The position numbers and the translations under genes were made by a program. DNA of 64,000 nucleotides from JAWRCU01 sp033542235 (GTDB lineage: Bacteria; Pseudomonadota; Alphaproteobacteria; Rhizobiales; Rhizobiaceae). Shown in pieces: positions 51,715 through 59,867 of the stretch. The notes under the pieces are model-generated. The model did no database searches. It worked only from the letters and a program-made list of their open reading frames with translations, and had not been told where the DNA came from. The DNA lies in the NCBI RefSeq assembly GCF_033542235.1, contig NZ_JAWRCU010000004.1, positions 483,233-547,232 on the forward strand, in the 5' to 3' direction. Numbering within the stretch: the stretch's first letter is position 1; the number at the start of each line of letters is the position of its first letter.

Positions 51715-52485
51715 CTAGCGCGCGACCAGCGCGTCGGTGTCGCTGCCAAAATCCTCGCGCGCGCCTTCGGAGAAGACCGTTCCGGTCTTCACCACATAGA
51801 CGTAGTCGGTGATGGCGAGCGCGGCGCGGATGTCTTGGTCGACCAAAAGCACGGCCTTGCCGAGGTCGTGGGCGAGGTCGCGCACGATTTCATAGATGAT
51901 CTCGCTCGTCTGGGGATCCACGCCGGCCGTTGGTTCGTCTATCAGGTAGACGGAAGTGTCGGTCATCAGGCTGCGGGCGATCTCGACCTGCCGCTGCTGG
52001 CCGCCCGAAAGCTGACCCGCCTGCTGGTTGCGCTTCTCGCGGACGACAGGGAAGCGCTCATAGGCTCGCTCCAGCCTTTCGGCCAGGACAGCCTTCTTCG
52101 GGCGCGCGTGCCAGAGACCGAGCCTCAGATTGGATTCGACGGTCAGGTACGGAAAGAGGCTCGGTCGCTGGGGAAGGTAGGCAAGGCCGAGGCCGAGCAT
52201 GCGGAAAGGCGGGCTTGCGGTGATCTCGCTGCCGTTCATGAGCACGCGGCCGGCACGCGGCTTCAGGAAGCCGAACAAGGCCTTGAGCAGAGTGGACTTG
52301 CCCGTCCCGTTCGGCCCGACGACGCAGGAGATGCGTCCCGCCCAGGCTTTGGCGGAGATGTCGCGCAGGATGTCGATGTCGCGCGTGTAACCGGCAACGA
52401 GGTTCTCGCAGGCAAGCAGCGCCGAAGCATCGTTCCAGCGCGGAGCGGGGAGGGGACTGGACGCTTCCGTCATCGTGGCGCTCAT
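51715..52485 (-). CDS. livF: Branched-chain/polar amino acid-type ABC transporter, ATP-binding protein (LivF)
   Basis: A 256-residue ATPase with a 22-residue N-terminal lead. Walker A is GPNGTGKST, the signature LSGGQQRQVEIARSL and Walker B VYLIDEPTAGVDP. FPYLTVESNLRLG is typical of LivF. It is the last gene of a leftward liv-type operon; its ATG overlaps the livG stop. The family handles hydrophobic and other amino acids, amides and aromatic acids, so the name states the family and not the substrate. Confidence 0.93.
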   Translation of the reverse strand: MSATMTEASSPLPAPRWNDASALLACENLVAGYTRDIDILRDISAKAWAGRISCVVGPNGTGKSTLLKALFGFLKPRAGRVLMNGSEITASPPFRMLGLGLAYLPQRPSLFPYLTVESNLRLGLWHARPKKAVLAERLERAYERFPVVREKRNQQAGQLSGGQQRQVEIARSLMTDTSVYLIDEPTAGVDPQTSEIIYEIVRDLAHDLGKAVLLVDQDIRAALAITDYVYVVKTGTVFSEGAREDFGSDTDALVAR

Positions 52486-53222
52486 CGGTTGGCCCGCGTA
52501 CCGGTATAGGCACGCACGACGTCGGGGTTGCGCAGTACCTCGGCGACGCCTCCGTCGGCGATCTTGCGGCCGCGCGCCATGACCATGACGCGGGTCACCA
52601 CGGATTGGATGGCCTCCAGATTGTGATCGACCACGACGATGGTGTGGCCGTCGCGGTTGAGGCTTTTGATGTGATCGATGATCTGTTCCAGGAGGCGCGG
52701 GTGGACGCCGGCGAAGGGCTCGTCGAGGAGCAGCAGCTGCGGCCTCAGCATCAGTGCACGGCCGAGCTCCAGCAGCTTCTGCTGCCCGCCCGAGAGTGCT
52801 CGCGCATACTGGCCTGAGAGATGGCCGAGCTTCAGAAACTGGAGCACGCCGTGCGCCCGCTCCTCTGCCGATCCGCGCCGCTCGCCATAGTCGGAAAGCG
52901 CCGGCACGATCAGGTTCTCCATGACCGGCATGCGGCGGAACAGTCGCGGCACCTGGAACGTCCTTGCGACGCCGCGCTGGGCGAAACGATGCGCCGGCGC
53001 ACCAGCCATGTCGTGGTCTTCGACCAGGATGGCGCCGCTGTTCGGCTTGAGCGCTCCCGTCACCATGTTGATGGTCGTCGTCTTGCCAGAGCCGTTCGGC
53101 CCGATCAGGCCGACGATCTCACCCCGCGCGAGCCCGAAGGAGAGATCCTCGACCGCGTGCACTCCGCCGAAATGCTTTGAGAGTGCGTCGACGGAGAAGA
53201 AGGGCGCGCTGTCCTTAGCCAC
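52482..53222 (-). CDS. livG: Branched-chain/polar amino acid-type ABC transporter, ATP-binding protein (LivG)
   Basis: A 246-residue ATPase. Walker A is GPNGSGKTT, the signature ALSGGQQKLLELGRAL and Walker B LLLLDEPFAGVHP. VARTFQVPRLFRRMPVMENL is the LivG-type Q-loop region. Its start overlaps the livM stop by eight bases and its stop overlaps livF. Confidence 0.93.
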   Translation of the reverse strand: MAKDSAPFFSVDALSKHFGGVHAVEDLSFGLARGEIVGLIGPNGSGKTTTINMVTGALKPNSGAILVEDHDMAGAPAHRFAQRGVARTFQVPRLFRRMPVMENLIVPALSDYGERRGSAEERAHGVLQFLKLGHLSGQYARALSGGQQKLLELGRALMLRPQLLLLDEPFAGVHPRLLEQIIDHIKSLNRDGHTIVVVDHNLEAIQSVVTRVMVMARGRKIADGGVAEVLRNPDVVRAYTGTRANR

Positions 53223-54183
53223 CGCGAGGTTCCTCCATTGCCGATACTGCCGGGAGCGGTTCCTTCCTGCGGTGGCCCAGCTGCTCCAGCATCGGGAAGA
53301 GCCCGTTCTGGGCGAAACGCTGGACCAGGATCAGCACCAGCCCCATCAGCACAAATCGCCATTCGCCATACGAGCGCAGCGATTCGGAGAGCAGGAAGAC
53401 CACCACGGCGCCGATCACGGAGCCCGGCAGGCTCTCGATCCCGCCGATGACGGCCATGGCGATGACCAGCCCCATCTCCGGCAGGATGGCCATGTTCGGG
53501 GTGAGTATGCCGATGAAATGGCCGTAGTAGATCCCGGCGATGGCGGCGATGACGCTGGTGACGACGAAGACGAGGATCTTGTATCGCGTCGTATCGACGC
53601 CGCTGGCGCGAGCCGCACCTTCGTCTTCGCGGATCGCGCGCAGGAAAAGCCCGACGCGCGTGGCGAGCAGGCCATTCATTGCGCCGACCGCCAAGACCAC
53701 GAGGCCGAGGCCGAGATAATAGTACGGCACGTCCGAGTTGCCGGAAAACAGGCTCGGCACCGACAGGCCCTGCATGCCGCGGGTTATATCTTCCTCGGCC
53801 ACCAACACGAGCCTGAAGATCTCGGAGATCGCGAGGGTGAACAGGGCGAGGTAGGGGCCCGAAAGCCTGAGCACGAGAGCGCCGATAAGGGCGCCGACAA
53901 CGGCGGCAAGCAGGACGGCGGTGAGGATGGCGAGCGGAAGCGGAAATGCGAGCAGCTCGATGCAGAGCGCCGAGGCATAGCCGCCGAGCGCGGCGAAGGC
54001 GACGTGGGCGAAGGAGAATTGCCCGGCATAGCCAGCAAGCAAAGCCCAGCTTGCGGCCAGAAGCGCGTAGTACCAGGCGATGGCGCCGACATGGATCCAG
54101 TAGGGGCCGGAAACGAGCGGGAGAAGCAAGGCAAGCGCGAGGAGCAGACCCTGGGTCCACTGCGCGACGGAGGGGCGCATCAT
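53215..54183 (-). CDS. livM: Branched-chain/polar amino acid-type ABC transporter, permease (LivM)
   Basis: A 322-residue permease with about nine membrane helices. GYAGQFSFAHVAFAALGGYA and AIREDEGAARASGVDTTRYK, the ATPase-coupling loop, are typical of LivM. It pairs with LivH. An in-frame ATG at 54180 is possible next to the chosen start. Confidence 0.92.
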   Translation of the reverse strand: MMRPSVAQWTQGLLLALALLLPLVSGPYWIHVGAIAWYYALLAASWALLAGYAGQFSFAHVAFAALGGYASALCIELLAFPLPLAILTAVLLAAVVGALIGALVLRLSGPYLALFTLAISEIFRLVLVAEEDITRGMQGLSVPSLFSGNSDVPYYYLGLGLVVLAVGAMNGLLATRVGLFLRAIREDEGAARASGVDTTRYKILVFVVTSVIAAIAGIYYGHFIGILTPNMAILPEMGLVIAMAVIGGIESLPGSVIGAVVVFLLSESLRSYGEWRFVLMGLVLILVQRFAQNGLFPMLEQLGHRRKEPLPAVSAMEEPRGG

Positions 54184-54193
54184 CTATCGCCTC

Positions 54194-55093
54194 CTATTCC
54201 AGCCGCAGATGCGATCGCCCGAACAGGCCGGTCGGCCGGACGAGCAGCGTGACGACGAGAAGCAGCGCGCCGAAGGCCTGGGTATAGGCGAGCGCTCGGT
54301 TCGGGTCGGGCAGGTAGCCGACGCCGAGCCCCTGCACGAGGCCGAGAAGGATGCCGCCGGCGATGCTGCCGCCGACGGAGCCCATACCGCCGAGCACGAT
54401 GATGATGAAGGCCTGGACCGCCGGCAGGTCTCCCATCGACGGCGACTGCGCGAAGATCGGCGCGATCAGCGCGCCGGCGCCGCCGGCCAGCGCCGAGCCG
54501 AGGCCGAATGCGACGGTGTACATGCGGCGCGGGTCGATGCCGATGACGGCTGCGGATTCCCGGCTCTGGCTGACGGCATCGAGCGCCTGTCCGAGCGCGG
54601 TGCGCTTGAGAAACACGGTGAGGCCGACGAGCAGGACGACGGCGACTATTGCCGCGATGAGCCGGTCATAAGGAAGGATCAACGGCCCGAGGATCAACGC
54701 ACCGGTCATGAAGGAAGGCGGCGACTTGGCGAAGGGCCCGAAGACCACCAGGCCGAGATTTGTGAGCAGGATGGTCAGCCCGAAAGTGACGATAATGGCG
54801 TATTCGTCCTTGCGCTCCACCTTGTCTGTGTACATCGGCGCGATGACCAGCCGCTCGAAGACGACGCCGAAGACGAAGAGGGCGATCATAGCTCCCGCCA
54901 CTCCCACGAGGGAGGGCAGGCCAAGCGCCGTGATGAGATAGTAGGACGCGTAACCGCCCAGCATGTAGAGCGATCCGTGGCCGAAATTGACGACCTTCAA
55001 CACGGAGAAGACCAGCGTCAGCCCCGACGCGACGAGGGCGAAGATGAGGCCGATGACCAAGCCGTTTATGGCAAGAAGAAGGAAATAGCTCAT
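54194..55093 (-). CDS. livH: Branched-chain/polar amino acid-type ABC transporter, permease (LivH)
   Basis: A 299-residue permease with about eight membrane helices. The coupling loop reads SQSRESAAVIGIDPRRMYTV near residue 183, and VLKVVNFGHGSLYMLGGYA is the LivH landmark near residue 34. It follows the binding-protein gene after an 82-base gap that contains a strong hairpin. Confidence 0.93.
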   Translation of the reverse strand: MSYFLLLAINGLVIGLIFALVASGLTLVFSVLKVVNFGHGSLYMLGGYASYYLITALGLPSLVGVAGAMIALFVFGVVFERLVIAPMYTDKVERKDEYAIIVTFGLTILLTNLGLVVFGPFAKSPPSFMTGALILGPLILPYDRLIAAIVAVVLLVGLTVFLKRTALGQALDAVSQSRESAAVIGIDPRRMYTVAFGLGSALAGGAGALIAPIFAQSPSMGDLPAVQAFIIIVLGGMGSVGGSIAGGILLGLVQGLGVGYLPDPNRALAYTQAFGALLLVVTLLVRPTGLFGRSHLRLE

Positions 55094-55143
55094 GATCCGG
55101 TCGCAGCAGCCGCAGATCGATTGGACTGATCAGACGAAATGAT

Positions 55144-55168
55144 GGCCGGCAGCCTTGGGCTGCCGGCC
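55144..55168 (-). terminator. Strong hairpin between binding-protein and permease genes
   Basis: An 11-base-pair perfect stem (arms 55144-55154 and 55158-55168, core GCCGGCAGCC) with a three-base loop, eight bases after the binding-protein stop on the minus strand. No T run follows in the direction of transcription. Such hairpins commonly protect the upstream mRNA and reduce read-through, giving more binding protein than permease. Confidence 0.6.
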
Positions 55169-55175
55169 TCTGCCA

Positions 55176-56393
55176 TCACTTGGCGATCTTGTCCGTGGTG
55201 GCCCACTTCTTCGGATAGACGATGGCCGCGTCCTCCGGCGATTGGTTCTCGGCTGTGTACTGGATGATCGTGAAGGGGACATCCTTGAACTGGTGGAATG
55301 CCCAGTCCGGCGTCTTGTCGGTCGGGAACGTGTAGGTGGCGTTCACGCCTTCGTGCTTGATCTCTTCCATCGCCTTGATGATGGCGGCGCGGTCGGCGGA
55401 GCCGGCCTTCTTGATGGCCTCGATGACCACGCCGAGCGTGTCGTAGGCTTCCAGGGCGACGCCCGTGGGCGCCCGGTTGTACCGCTCGGTGAAGGCTTTG
55501 ACGAAGTCCTTCGCCTTGTCGTTCCACTGCGACTTCGGCTGGGCGACATTGACGATCAAAAGGTTCTTTGCGCAGGGGCCATCGACCTCCCAGACTTCCT
55601 TTTGCAGCAGGCCGGACGAACCGATCAGGGCCGTCTCGGCGGTTGGCGCCAGGCCAAGCTGGCACGCCTGCTTGACAAGCTGGTACTGCGCCTGACCGGC
55701 TATGACCATCTGGATCGCGTCGGGCCGCGGGCTCTGGTTCATGAGGCGCAGCAGAGCCGGCGTGAAGTCCTGCTGGTTGAGGTCGACCGTCGCCATCGTA
55801 TAGGGCACGTTCTTGGCCTTGAGCTCGTCGGCGATGACCTTGGCTCCGCCCTGTCCGAAATCAGTGTTCTCGGCAACGATGGCGATGTTCTTGTAGCCTT
55901 GTTCGACCGTCCAGTCGGCCGCCTTGACGTAGACGAGCGAATTTGCGGGCGCGAGGCGGAAGACTTCCGGATATTGCTTGGCCGTTATGGCGTCGGCCCA
56001 GACGTCCGTGCCGACCCACGGCACGCCATATTTGTGCGCTTCCTCGATCTCGGCGAGAGCGACCGAGGAGTGGAACTCGCCAATAATCGCCGACACGTTG
56101 TCCTTGGTGATCAGCCGCACGGCTGCCGCGCTGCCTTCCGCCGGCTGGCCCTTGGTATCCTCGTAGGTGACATTGATCTGGCGGCCGAGCACGCCGCCGG
56201 CCTTGTTGATCTGGTCGACTCCAAGCTGGACGGCCCATTGCATTTCCTGGCCGCCGGAATAGTTGCCGGGCGGTGACAGTGGTCCGACCCAGCCGATGGC
56301 GATCGAATCTTCGGCCATCGCGGGCAAAGTGGCGAACGGCAGCGTGGCCAGCGCCAACGCGGCACCGAGATGAAGATGCAGATTACGTTTCAT
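55176..56393 (-). CDS. Liv-type ABC transporter, periplasmic substrate-binding protein
   Basis: A 405-residue class I binding protein. The signal peptide ends near AMAEDS; the mature protein begins IAIGWVGPLSPPGNYSGGQE and has VLGRQINVTYEDTKGQPAEG and GEFHSSVALAEIEEAHKYGV, the usual sequence of the LivJ/K clan. GGAGG lies just upstream of ATG 56393. Amino acids, amides, urea or aromatic acids are all possible ligands. The gene is divergent from the RpiR regulator. Confidence 0.92.
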   Translation of the reverse strand: MKRNLHLHLGAALALATLPFATLPAMAEDSIAIGWVGPLSPPGNYSGGQEMQWAVQLGVDQINKAGGVLGRQINVTYEDTKGQPAEGSAAAVRLITKDNVSAIIGEFHSSVALAEIEEAHKYGVPWVGTDVWADAITAKQYPEVFRLAPANSLVYVKAADWTVEQGYKNIAIVAENTDFGQGGAKVIADELKAKNVPYTMATVDLNQQDFTPALLRLMNQSPRPDAIQMVIAGQAQYQLVKQACQLGLAPTAETALIGSSGLLQKEVWEVDGPCAKNLLIVNVAQPKSQWNDKAKDFVKAFTERYNRAPTGVALEAYDTLGVVIEAIKKAGSADRAAIIKAMEEIKHEGVNATYTFPTDKTPDWAFHQFKDVPFTIIQYTAENQSPEDAAIVYPKKWATTDKIAK

Positions 56394-56427
56394 TGTGCTC
56401 CTCCCTGCCTTTTTGGCTTATGTGATA

Positions 56428-56460
56428 TGAAACAGTACACTCATTTTTCAGGTTTTGAAA
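56428..56460. promoter_or_regulatory. Candidate operator for the RpiR regulator
   Basis: TGAAA (56428-56432), TTTCA (56446-56450) and TGAAA (56456-56460) form two overlapping inverted pairs in the AT-rich spacer between the divergent binding-protein and RpiR genes. The region is the only AT-rich piece in the 109-base gap, so promoters for both genes probably lie here. Binding is inferred. Confidence 0.35.
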
Positions 56461-56502
56461 CACCTATTGCAGCAACAAAACGACGGGCGTAGATTCAGGA
56501 CC

Positions 56503-57366
56503 ATGTTGGAACCCGCCTTCCGTTCGCGCCTCCTGGAGGCTTACCAGGCGATGCCGCGCCAGCTTCGTGCGGCAGCGCAATGGGTGCTCGACAATCCGCG
56601 CGAGGTGGCGTTGCTGACGATGCGGGAGCAGGCGCGTCGGGCCGGCGTCAGTCAGGCATCGATGACGCGGCTGGCGCAGCGCATGGGTCTCGACGGCTAT
56701 GAGGACCTGCGCAGTCTCTATGCCGAAATGTTGCGCCGGGGGGAGACGGAATTCTCCGAAAAGGCCGGGGCCCTCGTCGAGCGCCGTCGCCAAGAGGGCG
56801 ACGGGGCTTTGGCTTTCGACCTCATCGAAACGCTGAAGCGTCACCTGGAGGCGCTCTGCCGGCCGACAGCGCTAGAAGAGGTCACCAAGGCTGCTGCCGT
56901 GCTTGCCGCCGCGGGGCGCGTCCATGCGCTCGGCTATCGCTCGAGCTATACGGTCGCCTACCATTTTGCCTATGTCTACGGGCTTGCCGGCGGCGCCGTT
57001 CACCTGCTTGACGGTCCGGGCGGAACAGGTCCGGACGCCTTGCGGGAAGCAAGGCGAGGTGATGCGCTTCTTGCCGTCAGCGTGAAGCCATATACCCGCG
57101 CGGCCGTCGAGCTCGTGGACTACGCGCTGACGCGGGGGCTTGATGTCGTCGCTATAACGGACAGCGTGGTTTCGCCGCTCGTGGCGCGTGCGCGCGCAAC
57201 GATCATTGTGCCAACCGAAAGCCCCTCATTTTTCCACACGATGGCGCCGGCTTTCGCGGTCGCCGAGGCCCTGGCGGCGATCCTTGCGGCAACCGCCGGC
57301 GACAGGGCTCTCGCCGCCGTGCGCGCGATGGAACGCCAGTTCAAGAGCCTTTCCACTCACATCTGA
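56503..57366 (+). CDS. MurR/RpiR family transcriptional regulator
   Basis: A 287-residue regulator with the RpiR helix-turn-helix domain (residues 1-77, MREQARRAGVSQASMTRLAQ) and a SIS domain (about 110-255, ALGYRSSYTVAYHFAYVYGL and LLAVSVKPYTRAAVELVDYA). SIS domains bind phosphosugars, but RpiR relatives also control amino acid and other loci. An upstream TTG at 56455 could extend it by 16 residues; ATG 56503 fits the family. It is divergent from the importer and followed by the aminotransferase gene 13 bases on. Confidence 0.9.
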   Translation: MLEPAFRSRLLEAYQAMPRQLRAAAQWVLDNPREVALLTMREQARRAGVSQASMTRLAQRMGLDGYEDLRSLYAEMLRRGETEFSEKAGALVERRRQEGDGALAFDLIETLKRHLEALCRPTALEEVTKAAAVLAAAGRVHALGYRSSYTVAYHFAYVYGLAGGAVHLLDGPGGTGPDALREARRGDALLAVSVKPYTRAAVELVDYALTRGLDVVAITDSVVSPLVARARATIIVPTESPSFFHTMAPAFAVAEALAAILAATAGDRALAAVRAMERQFKSLSTHI

Positions 57367-57379
57367 GATCGGCCGACCT

Positions 57380-58717
57380 ATGACCCACATTCTCCACAGG
57401 TCCATCAGAGGTAAACTTCCCGTGGCCGTGGGCGGCAAGGGCATCGAGCTCTTCGACAGCGAAGGGCGAAGCTACATCGACGCGTCCGGCGGCGCGGCTG
57501 TCTCCTGCCTCGGGCACAGCCATCCGGACGTGCTTGCCGCGCTGCATGCGCAGCTCGACAAAATAGCCTACGCTCACACGAGCTTCTTCACGACCGATGT
57601 GGCCGAGCTACTTGCGGACCGGCTGGTCGCCGATGCTCCGAAGGGCATCGACCATGTCTATTTCGTCAGCGGCGGCTCCGAGGCTGTCGAGGCCGCGCTG
57701 AAGATGGCGCGCCAATACTTCGTGGAGAAGGGCGAGCCGCAGCGGCGCCACATCATCGCACGCAGACAGAGCTATCACGGCAACACGCTCGGCGCGCTTG
57801 CCGCCGGCGGCAATGAGTGGCGGCGCAGCCAGTTCAGGCCGCTTCTCATCGAGACGCACCACGTCGACCCGTGCTTTGCCTACCGGTTCCAGAAGCCCGG
57901 CGAATCCGATGCCGACTATGCGGCGAGAGCCGCGCAGGCGCTCGAAGACAAGATACTGGAGCTCGGCAAGGATGAGGTCATCGCCTTCGTTGCGGAGACG
58001 GTGGTGGGCGCCACCGCCGGCGCCGTCGCGCCGGTTGCGGACTACCTGAAGCGTATCCGCGCCATCTGCGACCGTTACGGCGTCCTCCTCATTCTCGACG
58101 AGGTGATGTGCGGCATGGGACGCACGGGCACGCTCCACGCCTGCGAGCAGGACGACGTTTCCCCTGACCTGATGGCGATCGCCAAGGGACTTGGCGGCGG
58201 ATATCAGCCTATCGGAGCGGTGCTTCTGTCACGCAAGATATTCGATGCCTTCGCGAACGGCTCGGGCTTCTTCCAGCACGGTCATACCTATATGGGCCAC
58301 CCGATGGCGGCTGCCGCCGGCCTTGCCGTGCAGGAGGTCATCCGCCGCGACAACCTGCTCGAGAATGTCAGGCAGATGGGAGAGCATCTGGCGCGGCGGT
58401 TGAACCAGCGCTTCGGCAACCACCATCATGTCGGCGACGTTCGCGGCCGCGGTCTGTTCCAGGCGATCGAGTTCGTCGCGGACCGCAGCACCAAGGAGCC
58501 ATTCGATCCGGATGTGAGGCTCCATGCGCGCGTGAAACAGGCGGCGATGGCCAATGGCCTCATGGTGTATCCCATGGGTGGAACGATCGACGGCAGGCGT
58601 GGCGACCATGTGCTGATCGCGCCGCCCTTCATTTCAACGTCCCAGGATATAGACATGATCGTGGAACGGCTCGGCAATGCCGTCGATGCGGCAATTCAAG
58701 GCACGAACGTCGCGTGA
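57380..58717 (+). CDS. Class III PLP-dependent aminotransferase
   Basis: A 445-residue aminotransferase of the omega-amino acid/diaminobutyrate type. The N-terminal FDSEGRSYIDASGGAAVSCL and VYFVSGGSEAVEAALKMARQ, LLILDEVMCGMGRTG near residue 235, and the PLP lysine Lys269 in AIAKGLGGGYQP are all present. HTYMGHPMAAAAGLAVQ near residue 300 matches the family. It transfers an amino group from an omega- or beta-amino acid to an alpha-keto acid. It begins 13 bases after the RpiR gene and probably shares its transcript. Confidence 0.92.
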   Translation: MTHILHRSIRGKLPVAVGGKGIELFDSEGRSYIDASGGAAVSCLGHSHPDVLAALHAQLDKIAYAHTSFFTTDVAELLADRLVADAPKGIDHVYFVSGGSEAVEAALKMARQYFVEKGEPQRRHIIARRQSYHGNTLGALAAGGNEWRRSQFRPLLIETHHVDPCFAYRFQKPGESDADYAARAAQALEDKILELGKDEVIAFVAETVVGATAGAVAPVADYLKRIRAICDRYGVLLILDEVMCGMGRTGTLHACEQDDVSPDLMAIAKGLGGGYQPIGAVLLSRKIFDAFANGSGFFQHGHTYMGHPMAAAAGLAVQEVIRRDNLLENVRQMGEHLARRLNQRFGNHHHVGDVRGRGLFQAIEFVADRSTKEPFDPDVRLHARVKQAAMANGLMVYPMGGTIDGRRGDHVLIAPPFISTSQDIDMIVERLGNAVDAAIQGTNVA

Positions 58718-58749
58718 AGAGCGGCGATAATCGGAGCCGGACCGGATGG

Positions 58750-58813
58750 CGATCTCGCCGATTGCCAGCGGGCCTTCGACCAATGGCGCCCGCGCTATAA
58801 CCACGAACGTCCG
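58750..58813 (+). pseudogene. Transposase C-terminal relic
   Basis: A reading frame here gives CQRAFDQWRPRYNHERP, which matches the end of the integrase core of IS3/IS481-type transposases (F-x-x-W-x-x-x-YN-x-x-RPH). The frame loses the pattern soon after and no other transposase motif or terminal inverted repeat is seen. It lies in the 170-base gap after the aminotransferase gene. Confidence 0.5.
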
Positions 58814-58887
58814 TCAGTCGGTCGTGACGGCGCAGGATCGCAGTGATCGTGCTCGCCGCCGGGACCCCGAGCTCACTACGCCGGGGA

Positions 58888-59592
58888 TCACACCGAGCGC
58901 GTGATACCGCCGTCTATCTTGATGTTCTGGCCGGTGATGTAGGCAGCGCCGTCCGAGGCCAGGAAAGCGATTGTTGCGGCGACTTCCACGCTGGTGCCGT
59001 AGCGTTTCATCGGCACGCTTTCCCGACGCTCCTCCGTCGCCGGCAGGCTGTCGATCCAACCCGGCAGAACGTTGTTCATCCGGATGTTATCGCCGGCATA
59101 GGTGTCGGCAAAGATCTTCGTAAAGGACGCCAGGCCGGCGCGGGCAACGGCCGAGGTTGGAAACATCGCGCTCGGCTCGAATGTCCAAGCTGTCGAGATG
59201 TTGATGATTGCGCCGCCCTTCTGCTTTTGCATCACCGGCGTTACCAGCCGGGTCGGGCGCACGACGTTGAGAAAATAGGTGTCGATGCCCTTGTGCCAGT
59301 CCTCGTCCGTGATCTCCAGGATCGGGGCACGCGGACCGTGGCCAGCGCTATTGACCAGAACATCGATGCGTCCCCAGCGCGCCAGGGTGTTATCGACCAG
59401 GCGCTTCAGATCGTCGTTCGACTGGTTCGAACCGGTAACACCGATACCATCGAGCTCTTTCGCCAGAGCCTCGCCTTTGCCTGAGGAGGAGAGGATCGCG
59501 ACCTTGAAGCCGTCGCTCGCCAGCCGGCGCGCGGCTTCTGCGCCCATGCCGCTGCCGCCTGCCGTGATGATCGCCACTTTGTCTACTGTCAT
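58888..59592 (-). CDS. SDR-family protein lacking the catalytic Tyr and Lys
   Basis: A 234-residue short-chain dehydrogenase fold. The cofactor motif AGGSGMG (residues 11-17) and NSAGHG near 81 are present, and Ser133 in NISTAW matches the catalytic Ser. Where YxxxK is expected the sequence is SAVAR (residues 147-151), giving Ser for Tyr and Arg for Lys. The rest (NNVLPGWIDSLP, ASDGAAYITGQNIKIDGG) is regular SDR. It may be a non-oxidoreductase member or use a different mechanism. It is convergent with the aminotransferase gene and divergent from the osmoprotectant locus. Confidence 0.85.
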   Translation of the reverse strand: MTVDKVAIITAGGSGMGAEAARRLASDGFKVAILSSSGKGEALAKELDGIGVTGSNQSNDDLKRLVDNTLARWGRIDVLVNSAGHGPRAPILEITDEDWHKGIDTYFLNVVRPTRLVTPVMQKQKGGAIINISTAWTFEPSAMFPTSAVARAGLASFTKIFADTYAGDNIRMNNVLPGWIDSLPATEERRESVPMKRYGTSVEVAATIAFLASDGAAYITGQNIKIDGGITRSV

Positions 59593-59867
59593 CGCATTGC
59601 CCTTTCAGCCTTCTGCACATGATAGCCACACCCAGCAGCCATCACGAATCCGAATCCGGATCACGTGAGGATAGAAAACTTCCTCGTCAGCTGCTTTGGG
59701 CCTGGAGCACTTGGTGTCAGCTACCAAGGCCACCTGGCTTGCCCACGAAGCCCTATGCGTTACATTTTCCGCCAGCATGGCGCTTTCTGAAATCGCATGC
59801 CCCGACTGGCCGGGAAATTCGTGGTCAAACACACGAATTCCCAATCCAAGCTTCCAAGGAACGGAAA

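Noticed and set aside
52921..54252. 443-codon plus-strand frame opposite livG and livM
   Set aside because: It is the reverse of transporter genes with complete motifs.
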